In this document: positions 56,130-64,000 of the stretch, piece by piece | Layout: each line of letters begins with the position of its first letter | Position numbering within the stretch: position 1 is the stretch's first letter | Assembly (NCBI GenBank): GCA_936432065.2 | Contig: OW386285.2 | Location: 366,235,249-366,299,248, forward strand | Source of the DNA: Rutpela maculata | Lineage: Eukaryota; Arthropoda; Insecta; Coleoptera; Cerambycidae | DNA: 64,000 bases | Direction: 5' to 3' | Notes under the pieces: generated by a model | Database searches by the model: none | Seen by the model: the letters and a program-made list of their open reading frames with translations, nothing else | Told to the model about the DNA's origin: nothing | Program-made: the position numbers and the translations under genes

Positions 56130-57800
56130 TCAGGTGATTTTAGCTTCAAAAATGAGGGTTTTTCGATAAGTTTTGGGACTAGCCAAAAATTAGGCTACCC
56201 CTTACAGAATTTCCTCAGGAATTCGAAAAAAATAGTGCTGACCACTCAAAACGGCGACTTTAATTGTTATTTAACTTTTTGTAAACAAAATGAATTTTGC
56301 AACTTAGTTTTTTGCTTATGCCTTCGCTTCTAAAGGTCGTAGAAAGACGTTCGACCAATTTCTTCGTCATGTGCTCCCCTATAAGGTATAGTAGGTGGTA
56401 CGCAAAGAACGAATCTTTGATTGTTAATAATATTTTATGGCAAGAAACTGAATAAATTGAATTTTCTACCCTCGAACTTTGAAGTACAGTAGAAACAAAT
56501 ATAAAATCTGTATGGTAACGATATTATGAGAAATAGTGCATATTTTTACCCTTAATAAAATGCACTTTATCCCGTCGCAAAATATTAATTATTTTTTTTT
56601 TGCAATTTTATAAAAAAAAATTGTTATGTTAAAAAATCAAATTAATATTTTACAGTTCTGTTTCGATAAATGCATTGTATTTGACGTACATTTACATAAT
56701 CAAAAAGAATATTGCAAAATAATTTTAATTTGCGACTTTTTTACGCTCAAAATCAATTTTGCAACTTAAACAAATGTAAATATCTCAGTGAATTTTGCAT
56801 ATTTATTGTAACCAACGGCATTTTAATTGTCATAAAAAACACGAATTTAAAAAAAAATGTGCTCCGATGCTTTGGAGTCGAGATATGAAGAATTCACGTA
56901 TATTACGGCGAAATTTGAAAATATTTTTACTTGAAAATTTAACTGAATATTTCTCAGAGTGTGTGTTATCACTTACAAAAAATGCCATGTCTATATATAT
57001 AAATGGGCCATGGAAAAAAAATCGAGAAAAGTGCATCTTTGGCGTTCGCACTGATGCTAGACGCCAGATCAGATCCCCCTTCTTCCCTCCACTGCGAGCG
57101 GTGTACTTGGACAGTTTCGCCGCGGCGGCAGCTTTATTTCTCTTTTTCTCTTCTTCAGGAGTAGCTAGATGGACGTTATTTTTTTAATCTAACTTATTTT
57201 TTTCTCAGCTTCCCGATTCTTCGATTATCTTTCAATCATTCAATTGCGTTGCTTCATAAAATAAATATTTAAAGATTAAATACGATTTATTTCATAATAT
57301 ATTGATGAGTGAATAGTTTCTACTCATATTGGGGATAAAAGAAGGCATACATCTTGTATTTAAAAATTAATTCATTGAATATACGAAATAAAGTTTATTT
57401 TTCTGTCGTCATTTTTTTTTTTTTTTTTTAGGTTGATTTCTAAGGGTGCAATTTTCTCGATTTTTTTCCATGGCCTATTTATATATATATAGACATGGCA
57501 TTTTTTGTAAGTTTTTCTTAAAATGTTTTAAAAGAAAGAAAAAAATTTTTTGTAAGTGATAACACACATTCTGAGAAGGGTCGAACGTTTTTCTACGACC
57601 TTTAGAAGCGAAGATGTAAGCAAAAAACTAAGTTGCAAAATTCATTTTGTTTACAAAAAGTTAAATAACAACTAAAGCCGCCATTTTGAGTGGTCAACAC
57701 TATTCTTTTCGGATTCCTGAGGAAATTCTGTAGAGGTAGACTAATTTTTGGCTAGTCCCAAAACTTTCCAAAACATTTTCCTAATGTCACCGGACTACAC
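56130..57800. mobile_element. 1.67-kb inverted-repeat element
   Basis: GTTTTGGGACTAGCCAAAAA, TCCTCAGGAATTCGAAAA, ACAAAATGAATTTTGCAACT and TTCTAAAGGTCGTAGAAAGA (56170-56355) are mirrored at 57575-57780. A second, inner pair (GTGTGTTATCACTTACAAAA, ATGCCATGTCTATATATATA, AAAAAAATCGAGAAA at 56960-57035) is mirrored at 57445-57565. A private GC-richer segment (57045-57180) lies in between. The 130-codon frame at 56795-57187 runs through these arms and has no domain signature, so it is not called as a gene. Confidence 0.85.
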
Positions 57801-57844
57801 GTAGCATAAATGATTATATGTTACGGACTTATTACCAAAAATAT

Positions 57845-58075
57845 TATAATTTTCGATCGGTTAAAACATTAGAGAGCTACTTGGGAATAATTAGCTCTTT
57901 CTTGATGATGTACAGTCAGCTCTCTGAATGTCTACCGAGATGTAACCTTGCTAAAGTAAATCGAAAATAAGTTTTTTATCTGTATCACTGGCGCATCCGT
58001 CAAATATTCGAATATGGTGGTAATATTAATTAAACTCTTCATTGATGATGTGCAGCTCTTACCTGCTTGATTTAC
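57845..58075 (+). repeat. Dispersed repeat family B, copy 2
   Basis: ATCGGTTAAAACATTAGAGA, TTGATGATGTACAGTCAGC, CGAGATGTAACCTTGCTAAA and CACTGGCGCATCCGTCAAAT correspond in order to 20641-20900. It directly abuts the truncated end of dispersed family A copy 3. Confidence 0.75.
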
Positions 58076-58376
58076 CCATTTACCTCAAATTCACCACAAT
58101 TTACCCCCTTCGACGGAATTAGATGAAAACATAATCTATTTCCAGATCTCGTTAAAGTACATATGTGTATCAAATTTCAAGTCAATATCTTAAACGGTTC
58201 CAGAGTAAACGTGCGCACAAAAAAAGTTACAGACCGACCGACAGACCGACAGACAGAAGTTTTTTTCTCTCAAACTTAAAGTCTCGACGTTTCATGACAT
58301 TTTAAGCCTATTTGAATAATAAAAATCTAAAAAAATATTTTTGTCGTTACTATACTTCCACTGGATGTGGAAGTAA
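58055..58376 (-). repeat. Dispersed repeat family A, copy 3 (truncated, inverted)
   Basis: Read on the minus strand from 58376, ATTACTTCCACATCCAGTGG, then ATGAAACGTCGAGACTTTAA, CTGTCTGTCGG, CATATGTACTTTAACGAGAT and AAATCAAGCAGGTAAG match the first 320 bp of copy 1. The remainder is missing. Confidence 0.9.
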
Positions 58377-58397
58377 TAAGCTTAATTATCATTGTAC

Positions 58398-58546
58398 CTC
58401 CATTCGTCTGTTTCGTTTCTTGGAGAACCGCGATTTCTTGTGGATTCGCAAGATTTACTCTCCCATCTTTATCTGATGGTCCAGCTAAGTATGCTGATAT
58501 TGCTCGTTTTATTTCATCATCTACATCTGTGATTTCTTTGAATCGG
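58398..58546 (-). CDS. Possible internal exon of an unknown host gene
   Basis: On the minus strand, TTTCACTGTTATAG precedes, and GTACAATG follows, a 149-bp open segment encoding RFKEITDVDDEIKRAISAYL, then AGPSDKDGRVNLANPQEIAV, then LQETKQTNG. The composition is protein-like, unlike the low-complexity frames elsewhere, and a splice acceptor and donor lie in the expected places. I do not recognise the family. Entry phase is 2 and exit phase 1. Its repeat-free position, immediately beside a family A copy and the 58671-61338 element, suggests a small unique island. Confidence 0.4.
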
Positions 58547-59040
58547 CTATAACAGTGAAAATCAGTTGGCTATAGCAAACTCACTAGTTTAATTCTTTAC
58601 TTATTAGACACTCGTCAGAAAATTTGAGATTTTACACTGATTTCTTCATTTGTTTACTTCTCCTCATAGTCCAGTCAATGAATGGTTTCAAGAGGGAAAT
58701 GCTGAGATCACAATTTTTGACTAGAGGGCTGTGTTTGGACTATTTAGGAGGTAAACATACCAAAAGTCCCCGAACGTAGGAGGTGGGGGGGATGCAGGGT
58801 GGCACGAAGAAGGCCCTGGTTTTTGGTTTTTCGCTCAGATCTCGAAAATGGTTAGCCCTAATCAAAAAGTGGCTATATGCAAAATTAAAGCTGACTAAAT
58901 TTTCTACAATAATGTTTCTATTATTTTTTTTCGTATATGCTATGGTTCAGTAATGAATTGTATATCTTTTGACTGTATTCTAACTTTATTATACATTTAT
59001 TATAAATTGAAAATAAATTTTAATAATCATCGTAGAAAAA

Positions 59041-60273
59041 AAGGTAAAGTGGGGTAAGTGCGACCCAAAATTTCATTAGTTCACCTTTAACAGCAAATGT
59101 GTCAGGTATTGTTAATGTTTTAGATTTGAATTTTTAATACCTTTATTCTTACAGTGTTTGATAAATGTTCTTACAATTTTAAAAGTATATCTTTATTTTT
59201 CTAAGGCTGACATATATTGTTTTAAAATTATGTTTATGGTACACACTTCCCCGGTCACTTGGGGTAAGAGTGTCGTCCGATGTACATTTATTAAGTTAAG
59301 ATACGAGGTAAGTGTGTCTAGTTTAAGCATGTAGCAGCACATTACTTTTGAAATTTTTAAAATATTATACAAAATATCTGACTTATGAACTTTTTAGTGT
59401 AACAAAATCTAGCGAACAACAAAATACATATTTTCAATTTAATAAAAGTACATTTTTATCCACATCTGAATCAATTTTAAAATGTTTGGTAATAAAACAG
59501 AGTGATAAGTAACTAATATTTTTTTATTAGAAGTAGTATATATTATTGTATATTCTAGCTGGCATTTTGGAGATATTATACTTTTTAGATGCACCATACA
59601 AAGTTATGAAGCCAGTCTTTACTTAATTTATGACAAGTTCTAGTGTTTCCCTTTGAATCTCTTTTTCCTGTGTCACTTTTTCTAATGTATGTCCTTACCA
59701 ACTTACTAAAAATAATATAAGTATCTGATTAACAAGTGTTAGTGGGCAACTCGTTAAAAGAATTAAAATTCAATTATATCACGGATATTAGTTAAGATCT
59801 ACAGAATATAATATCTCTCGCGCTCTACGGGCAAGTGTGTACTATAAGACACTCTTACCTCCTATTTTATAGTACACAATTTCCCGGTATACTTTATTTC
59901 TGGGGCAAGAAGAACCCATGCATAACAGTGCCTTTTGAAATGTTCTTGAATAGAAATACCATTTGGGTAGTAAACTTAATTAATAATCTTACCTGCTGGC
60001 AAAATATCACGTTAAAAACTTTTAAAATATAGGAGATGTCTCTGGATAATCTAATACACATATGCACTCTCTACTCAAGCTAAATGGCAACTACTAGAAT
60101 GTGTGCAATATTTTGGTTAATAATAATGGCGGTTTTGCAACCCTACATACGCAGGTGTGTAGATTGGATATGTTTCAACATACTTCTCCTAGATTGTAGC
60201 ACCTATTCATAATTTTAGTGAAATTACAATTTGTGGACACTCTTACCCCGTATATACACTTACCCCACTTTAC
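59041..60273. mobile_element. 1.23-kb TIR element nested in palindrome arm
   Basis: AAGGTAAAGTGGGGTAAGTG at the left is mirrored by CACTTACCCCACTTTACCTT at the right. Inside, GGGGTAAGAGTGTC, GAGGTAAGTGTGTC, CACTCTTACCTCC and GACACTCTTACCCCG recur, so the terminal motif is repeated internally in both orientations. No transposase frame was recognised. The split arm of the surrounding palindrome fixes both insertion boundaries to within a few bases. Confidence 0.85.
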
Positions 60274-60599
60274 CTTACAGATATCCGTTTCACAACAGAC
60301 TGAACTGAAATATCGAATAAAAAATGTCTTTGCTTCTGTAAGTGTGTGTGTGGGTGTATATCTATGTGTGCGTGTATACCGCTTCTTGTAAACACGATAA
60401 CTTCTGTTAGACTTAAAATATTTGATTACAATTTGGAACATATGTAAAACAGCATATTACAATAATCCCTATTGAAATTGGGCCATATCTGTAATACATG
60501 GTGATAACCAGAGGCCTACAATTCTCACTTCATAATAATGTTATTAAAAATACCATGTTCCATATTTTAGGATAACACTGATATATCATCTAATTTAAA

Positions 60600-60970
60600 T
60601 AAAGTTGGTTTGCCTAACATACACCCGGTATATTTCGATTTAGAAATCTTATACAATCTTCTTATTTTTGTATGCTTAGTGATATTTTGCTCTGAAATTA
60701 AAATAAAACGTATTTTACTTATGAGAGTTTGTAGGCTTCTGGTTATCACCATGTATTACAGATATGGCCCAATTTCAATAGGGATTATGGTAATATGCTG
60801 TTTTACATATGTTCCAAATTGAAATCAAATATTTTAAGTCTAACAGAAGTTATCGTTTCTACAAGAAACGGTATATACGCACACATAGATATATACGCAC
60901 AAACACACTTACAGACGCAAAGACATTTTTTATTCGTTATTTCATTTCAGTCTGCTGTGAGACGGATATC
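60600..60970 (+). repeat. Dispersed repeat family C, copy 3 (in palindrome arm)
   Basis: TTTTTGTATGCTTAGTGATA, TTTTGCTCTGAAATTAAA, AGGCTTCTGGTTATCACCAT and GTTATCGTTTCTACAAGAAA correspond to 53610-54070 in order. This shows that family C at 21.9 and 53.6 kb are fragments related to the inner arm of the 58671-61338 element. Confidence 0.65.
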
Positions 60971-61402
60971 TGTACAAGAAAATTTTTTCTACGATAATTA
61001 TTAAAATTTATTTTCAATTTATAATAAATTTATAATAAAGTTAGAATACAGTCAAAAGATATACAATTCATTGCTGAACAATAACAGATACGAAAAGAAT
61101 TAATAGAAACATTATTGTAGAAAATTTAGTCAGCTTTAATTTTGCATATAGATTATGAGCGAAAAAACAAAAACCGGGACCTTCTTCGTGCCCCCCTGCA
61201 ACCCCCCCACCTCCTACGTTCGGGGACTTTTGGTATGTTTACCTCCTAAATAGTCTAAACACAGCCCTCAAGTCAAAAATTGTGATCTCGGCATTTCCCT
61301 CTAGACCTCCTTATTGAACGTCCATTGACTGGGCTATCAATAAAACAATTTAAATCTAGAATGTTCCATGTATTTGAATAATATTTATATAACAATAAAT
61401 AC

Positions 61403-61585
61403 CTTTACCACTTTCCTCGTATTTTCCTACTTTTCTCCTAATTGCTGATTTACACTCATTAGTTAGTTCTTCGCCTGTGGTGAAAGTCATGTTTTTAATG
61501 TTGTTTTCCTCTTCAGAGATAAAATAGACACACGATTGCCAGTCATACAAAAGTAATATTGGCCATCATCTTTTGCTCGATTCTT
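61403..61585 (-). CDS. Possible exon of an unknown host gene
   Basis: On the minus strand, AAAATCTTTTCAG precedes, and GTATTTATTG follows, a 183-bp segment. Its open frame includes MTFTTGEELTNECKSAIRRK then VGKYEESGK, ending in phase 1; upstream of YDWQSCVYFIS the frame has a stop, so the coding part would start at the first or second Met. The phase does not fit a direct join to the candidate exon at 58398-58546 (which needs two bases), so either an intermediate exon is missing or they belong to different genes. Family not recognised. Confidence 0.35.
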
Positions 61586-61834
61586 CTGAAAAGATTTTAC
61601 TGTTGGAATCAGTTTATTATAGGCCTATATAACCTTGTTTTTTTTTGTAGGACCGTTCAGAACCGAGATATTTGCAAAAAATGATTTTTAAGCGATATTG
61701 CCCAAAAATTGAGTGTTCCGGTTGGAGGGAGAGGGGGAAAATTAGTATGTCTAAAAGAGGCCCATAAAGAACTGATTACCACAGTGAAATATTTAAAACG
61801 GTATTTAAGCATCCTGAACTCCTTGACGCCTGGC

Positions 61835-62690
61835 CTATCATACTGCCTTAGTGCCTAATATTAGTTTCTACATATTGCGCCAGTGTTGGTTAAATAACGT
61901 TAATATTGAATCTGATTTGCTAACCTTGGAAACATATTGGCCCAATGTACAATCTGTATTTATAAAATAATTACGCATAGGTATTTAGGAGAATGTAAGA
62001 TACAGGTAATTAGTGGTAAATATCGTAGTGCCTAAAAATGTCTGACTCGCAAAAATATCCTGGATATTATACACCCGCCGTGCCGTAACTTCTACATGGC
62101 GGAAAAAAGAAATACGTCAAGTATTTTTAAGAATGTTGAAAATTACCAAAAACAAACGACGTTTACTATTAATTACTATTTGAATGAGAACATGCACACT
62201 TATCCATTAACTATTGCAGTTGTCACAAGCTGTACACTATCTTTTAATAGGGAAATTGACGAATTTATGGAGTACCAACACGTAACCTACATAAGGCAAT
62301 ATGGCCAAAACTCGAATATGGGCGGCAAATTTAAAATTAGAAATATACATCATGTATTAAAATATATAATAATTATTTTTATAGCAACTAACAAGACTAA
62401 TAGTACTTTGTTAGACAAGCTACTTAAACTGAACAATCAGTTGATTAAAAACATCATAGCGTATGTATATTTTAAGTTAAGGAGCCTCATTATATCGAGG
62501 CTCATTTGTTAATAAATAAGTTAAAAATAATAATAAAGGCATCATATTGGCCTAATATTTGCAAATTAATATTAGTTCCTACACATTGCATTGGGCCAAT
62601 GTTGGTTAAATAATGTTAATATTGAATTTGGTTTGCCAATGTTTGTAAAATATTGAATATATATTGGATTAACATTAGGGTGGCCCATCT
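61835..62690 (+). repeat. Direct repeats (about 130 bp) flanking about 570 bp
   Basis: GCCTAATATTAGTTTCTACA, then CCAGTGTTGGTTAAATAACG, then TTAATATTGAATCTGATTTG (61852-61962) recurs as GCCTAATATTTGCAAATTAA, then CCAATGTTGGTTAAATAATG, then TTAATATTGAATTTGGTTTG (62550-62685). The intervening 138-codon frame (62096-62512) has no recognised motif. No LTR-type TG...CA ends or primer-binding site were seen, so an LTR reading is not supported. Confidence 0.55.
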
Positions 62691-62795
62691 CTATAGGGGG
62701 TGAATTTTTTTTGCGTATTTTTTAAGTCTCACCCCACGAAAATATACTATTATACTAGGAATAATTTATGTCAAAGTTTCAGATAATTCGGTGAA

Positions 62796-62895
62796 CGGTA
62801 ACCCGTGCCGCATTCAGGTAGAAATTTGTAGATAAGATTTTATTACGGTAACCCGTGCCGCATTCAGGTAGAAATTTGTAGGTAAGATTTTATTA
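62796..62895 (+). repeat. Tandem duplication of a 50-bp unit
   Basis: The unit CGGTAACCCGTGCCGCATTC followed by AGGTAGAAATTTGTAGRTAA occurs twice in tandem with a single difference (62796-62845, 62846-62895). Near-identity implies a recent duplication. It lies about 210 bp upstream of the start of the long open frame at 63109. Confidence 0.95.
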
Positions 62896-63108
62896 CGGTA
62901 ATATACTTAAATTTTACTTAAAATACAAATATCTACCTCTTTTCTCATAATGTTTTATTGGTGTAATTATTTCCTAGAAATTATTTGTTTTGGAAGTTTG
63001 GAAATATAATGCACCTACGGTAGGTTTTTATGTCAGTTTGCAATTGTGTTTTACAGTGGTGACATTATAAGTTCTAGCATACGTTCCTTTTTGAAAAAAC
63101 ATTTAACG

Positions 63109-64000
63109 ATGGCTGATGTTAGATCCTTACGAAAGGATACTTTCATTTACTTAGTTGGACACTATTCGTCACAAATCATTGGCAATAAATTGCCGTCTAA
63201 TAGACAAGTATTACAAGTGCTCTTTTATAACATTCGTGAAGTGAAGCTAAGTGTACATGAAAGTGCTAAATTAACAATAAAAGAGGTGTCAGTTTTTTGG
63301 GATAAAGCTCGCATTCCGACACGTCAGGATTTTCATTGTGTTAAACAACTAGATAAACTTTATGCAGAGTGGAGGAACTTACAAAAATCGGCTAAAAGGG
63401 CCAGTGCGGGAGGTAAAGAAAAAAATTTCGTTGAAAAATTGGACGATCTCTTTGACATTTCTCATGCAAATGCATTGGAGTTGATGAAAATAGATGAAGA
63501 TAAGCAGTTTTTAATTAACCAAAGAAAAAAGGGACGTCCTGGATTTATGCATGGTATTGATTACCAACTTGCTTCTCAAGAAAAATCAGCTGAGAAGAAA
63601 TTACAGAAATTATCCGAACGAATGCAACGAAGTCAACAAGAAAAAGCTAGATTAGAGGAAACAGTCACCTGTCCATCATCAAGTAGTAATTCAGCCGACT
63701 CCAACGAAAATGAAGATGAAATAATCGAAGCCCAAGAAGAGTTGTTACAAGACCAGCCTGGCCCGTCACAGCCAAAAAAGAGGAGATTGTATGGAACATG
63801 TAACATCATCACACCAAAAATAGCCGCTGCATTTGATGCTTGCAAAATAAGCGACAGGTATGGAGTCCATATTTTGACGGCAGTAGCAGAAGCACTAGGA
63901 CATGACATCACATCTTTGTCCATCAGCAGAACCACACTTCAGCGCTCTAGACAACTCATCCGCGAAGAAAGAGCTAAAATATTAAAAACTGCCTTCGGTA
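63109..64000 (+). CDS. Uncharacterised protein, N-terminal 297 residues (partial)
   Basis: From ATG at 63109 the frame is open to the window edge. It begins MADVRSLRKDTFIYLVGHYS and continues with VLFYNIREVKLSVHESAKLT, VSVFWDKARIPTRQDFHCVK, EKLDDLFDISHANALELMKI, then DEDKQFLINQRKKGRPGFMH and GIDYQLASQEKSAEKKLQKL. A charged, probably coiled-coil stretch (about 165-195), a Ser/Glu-rich linker and a PKKRR basic cluster (possible nuclear signal, about 228-232) follow, then TPKIAAAFDACKISDRYGVH and VAEALGHDITSLSISRTTLQ. Frame and codon use are clean, without stops or low complexity. The order LDDLFDIxHxxAL then QFLxxQRxxGRxG recalls an uncharacterised, multi-copy family of insect and cnidarian genomes that may be transposon-derived (from memory). 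A TTTTACAG acceptor-like site lies at about 63048-63055, so a 5' intron is possible. Confidence 0.85.
   Translation, partial: MADVRSLRKDTFIYLVGHYSSQIIGNKLPSNRQVLQVLFYNIREVKLSVHESAKLTIKEVSVFWDKARIPTRQDFHCVKQLDKLYAEWRNLQKSAKRASAGGKEKNFVEKLDDLFDISHANALELMKIDEDKQFLINQRKKGRPGFMHGIDYQLASQEKSAEKKLQKLSERMQRSQQEKARLEETVTCPSSSSNSADSNENEDEIIEAQEELLQDQPGPSQPKKRRLYGTCNIITPKIAAAFDACKISDRYGVHILTAVAEALGHDITSLSISRTTLQRSRQLIREERAKILKTAFG

Larger units (their letters stand above)
58671..61338. mobile_element. Palindromic element carrying an inserted second element
   Basis: The ends AGTCCAGTCAATG and CATTGACTGGGCT open arms sharing GAGGGAAATGCTGAGATCAC, TTTTTGACT-AGAGGGCTGTG, GGTAAACATACCAAAAGTCC, a CCTACGTTCGGGG block and ATTGTATATCTTTTGACTG. 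The left arm is split at about 59040/60273 by another element. Beyond it, pairing resumes with ACAGATATCCGTTTCACAAC against GTTTTGAGACGGATATCTGT-like sequence at about 60970, up to a centre near 60620. Without the insertion the unit would be a palindrome of about 1.43 kb. The end block ACATACCAAAAGTCCCC and the layout after it match the 13760-15955 palindrome. Confidence 0.85.

Noticed and set aside
56795..57187. 130-codon frame MHIYCNQRHF...
   Set aside because: It crosses from an inverted-repeat arm into unique sequence, has no domain signature, and its counterpart in the other arm is not open.
62096..62512. 138-codon frame between direct repeats
   Set aside because: AT-driven composition, no motif and no homologous frame recognised; kept only as part of the repeat entry.
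61835..62690. LTR retrotransposon reading of the direct repeats
   Set aside because: No TG...CA ends, primer-binding site, polypurine tract or gag/pol motifs were seen.
63633..63935. Minus-strand 100-codon frame
   Set aside because: It lies antisense within the continuous plus-strand frame that starts at 63109.

Overview
This is AT-rich eukaryotic, almost certainly arthropod (probably insect), genomic DNA. The evidence is a short (TTAGG)n array of the insect telomere type, several insect-type non-LTR retrotransposon relics, tRNA- and 5S-like SINE sequence, and GT-AG introns. There are no operons, ribosome binding sites or bacterial genes. Genus cannot be set from the sequence alone. Most short open frames in the window are chance frames inside repeats.

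The window is a dense nest of mobile elements. Their dominant signature is the long inverted repeat: about twenty palindromic or terminal-inverted-repeat (TIR) units are visible, from a 40-bp perfect hairpin to palindromes of 1.6-2.7 kb. Several are inserted in one another. Three hAT-like non-autonomous elements (8464-8701, 11963-12180, 54454-54974) have perfect 8-bp target duplications; a fourth (52227-52363) has one with a single mismatch. Two foldback elements (44320-45270, 51459-52412) are copies of one family, each flanked by TATA.

Layout. 0-3 kb: two 5S-rRNA-like repeats in opposite orientation and small inverted repeats. 4.8-10.7 kb: a palindrome, a 2.9-kb TIR element carrying a SWIM-type zinc-finger coding fragment and two GC-rich palindromes, and a zinc-finger pseudogene. 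10.8-13.1 kb: a diverged AACGTT-rich repeat field. 13.6-16 kb: a 2.2-kb palindrome whose arms each carry the C-terminal part of a putative nuclease-like protein with a cysteine-rich CXC motif. 16-24 kb: dispersed repeats and two LINE reverse-transcriptase relics. 26-29.7 kb: minisatellite, (TTAGG)n-tailed LINE with an intact RNase H domain, and a LINE split by a TIR element. 30.3-31.1 kb: a second, decayed nuclease-CXC relative. 32.5-40.8 kb: SINE, TIR elements, a Tc1/mariner transposase relic, another LINE and a nested palindrome. 41-48.4 kb: a composite tandem/inverted array and a 1.66-kb palindrome. 49.5 kb: a possible host exon. 51-58 kb: more foldbacks. 58.4-61.6 kb: two possible minus-strand exons flanking a palindromic element that itself contains another element. 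63.1 kb to the end: a long intact open frame (297 codons, still open), the best protein-coding gene here.

The most interesting points are that unrelated-looking palindromes share end sequences (13.8 kb and 58.7 kb), that protein-coding cargo (SWIM-type and nuclease-CXC genes) lies inside TIR or palindromic units, and that different GC-rich palindromes share a GAGGCGC-AGCCGAG core. Every product name rests on motif recognition by eye.
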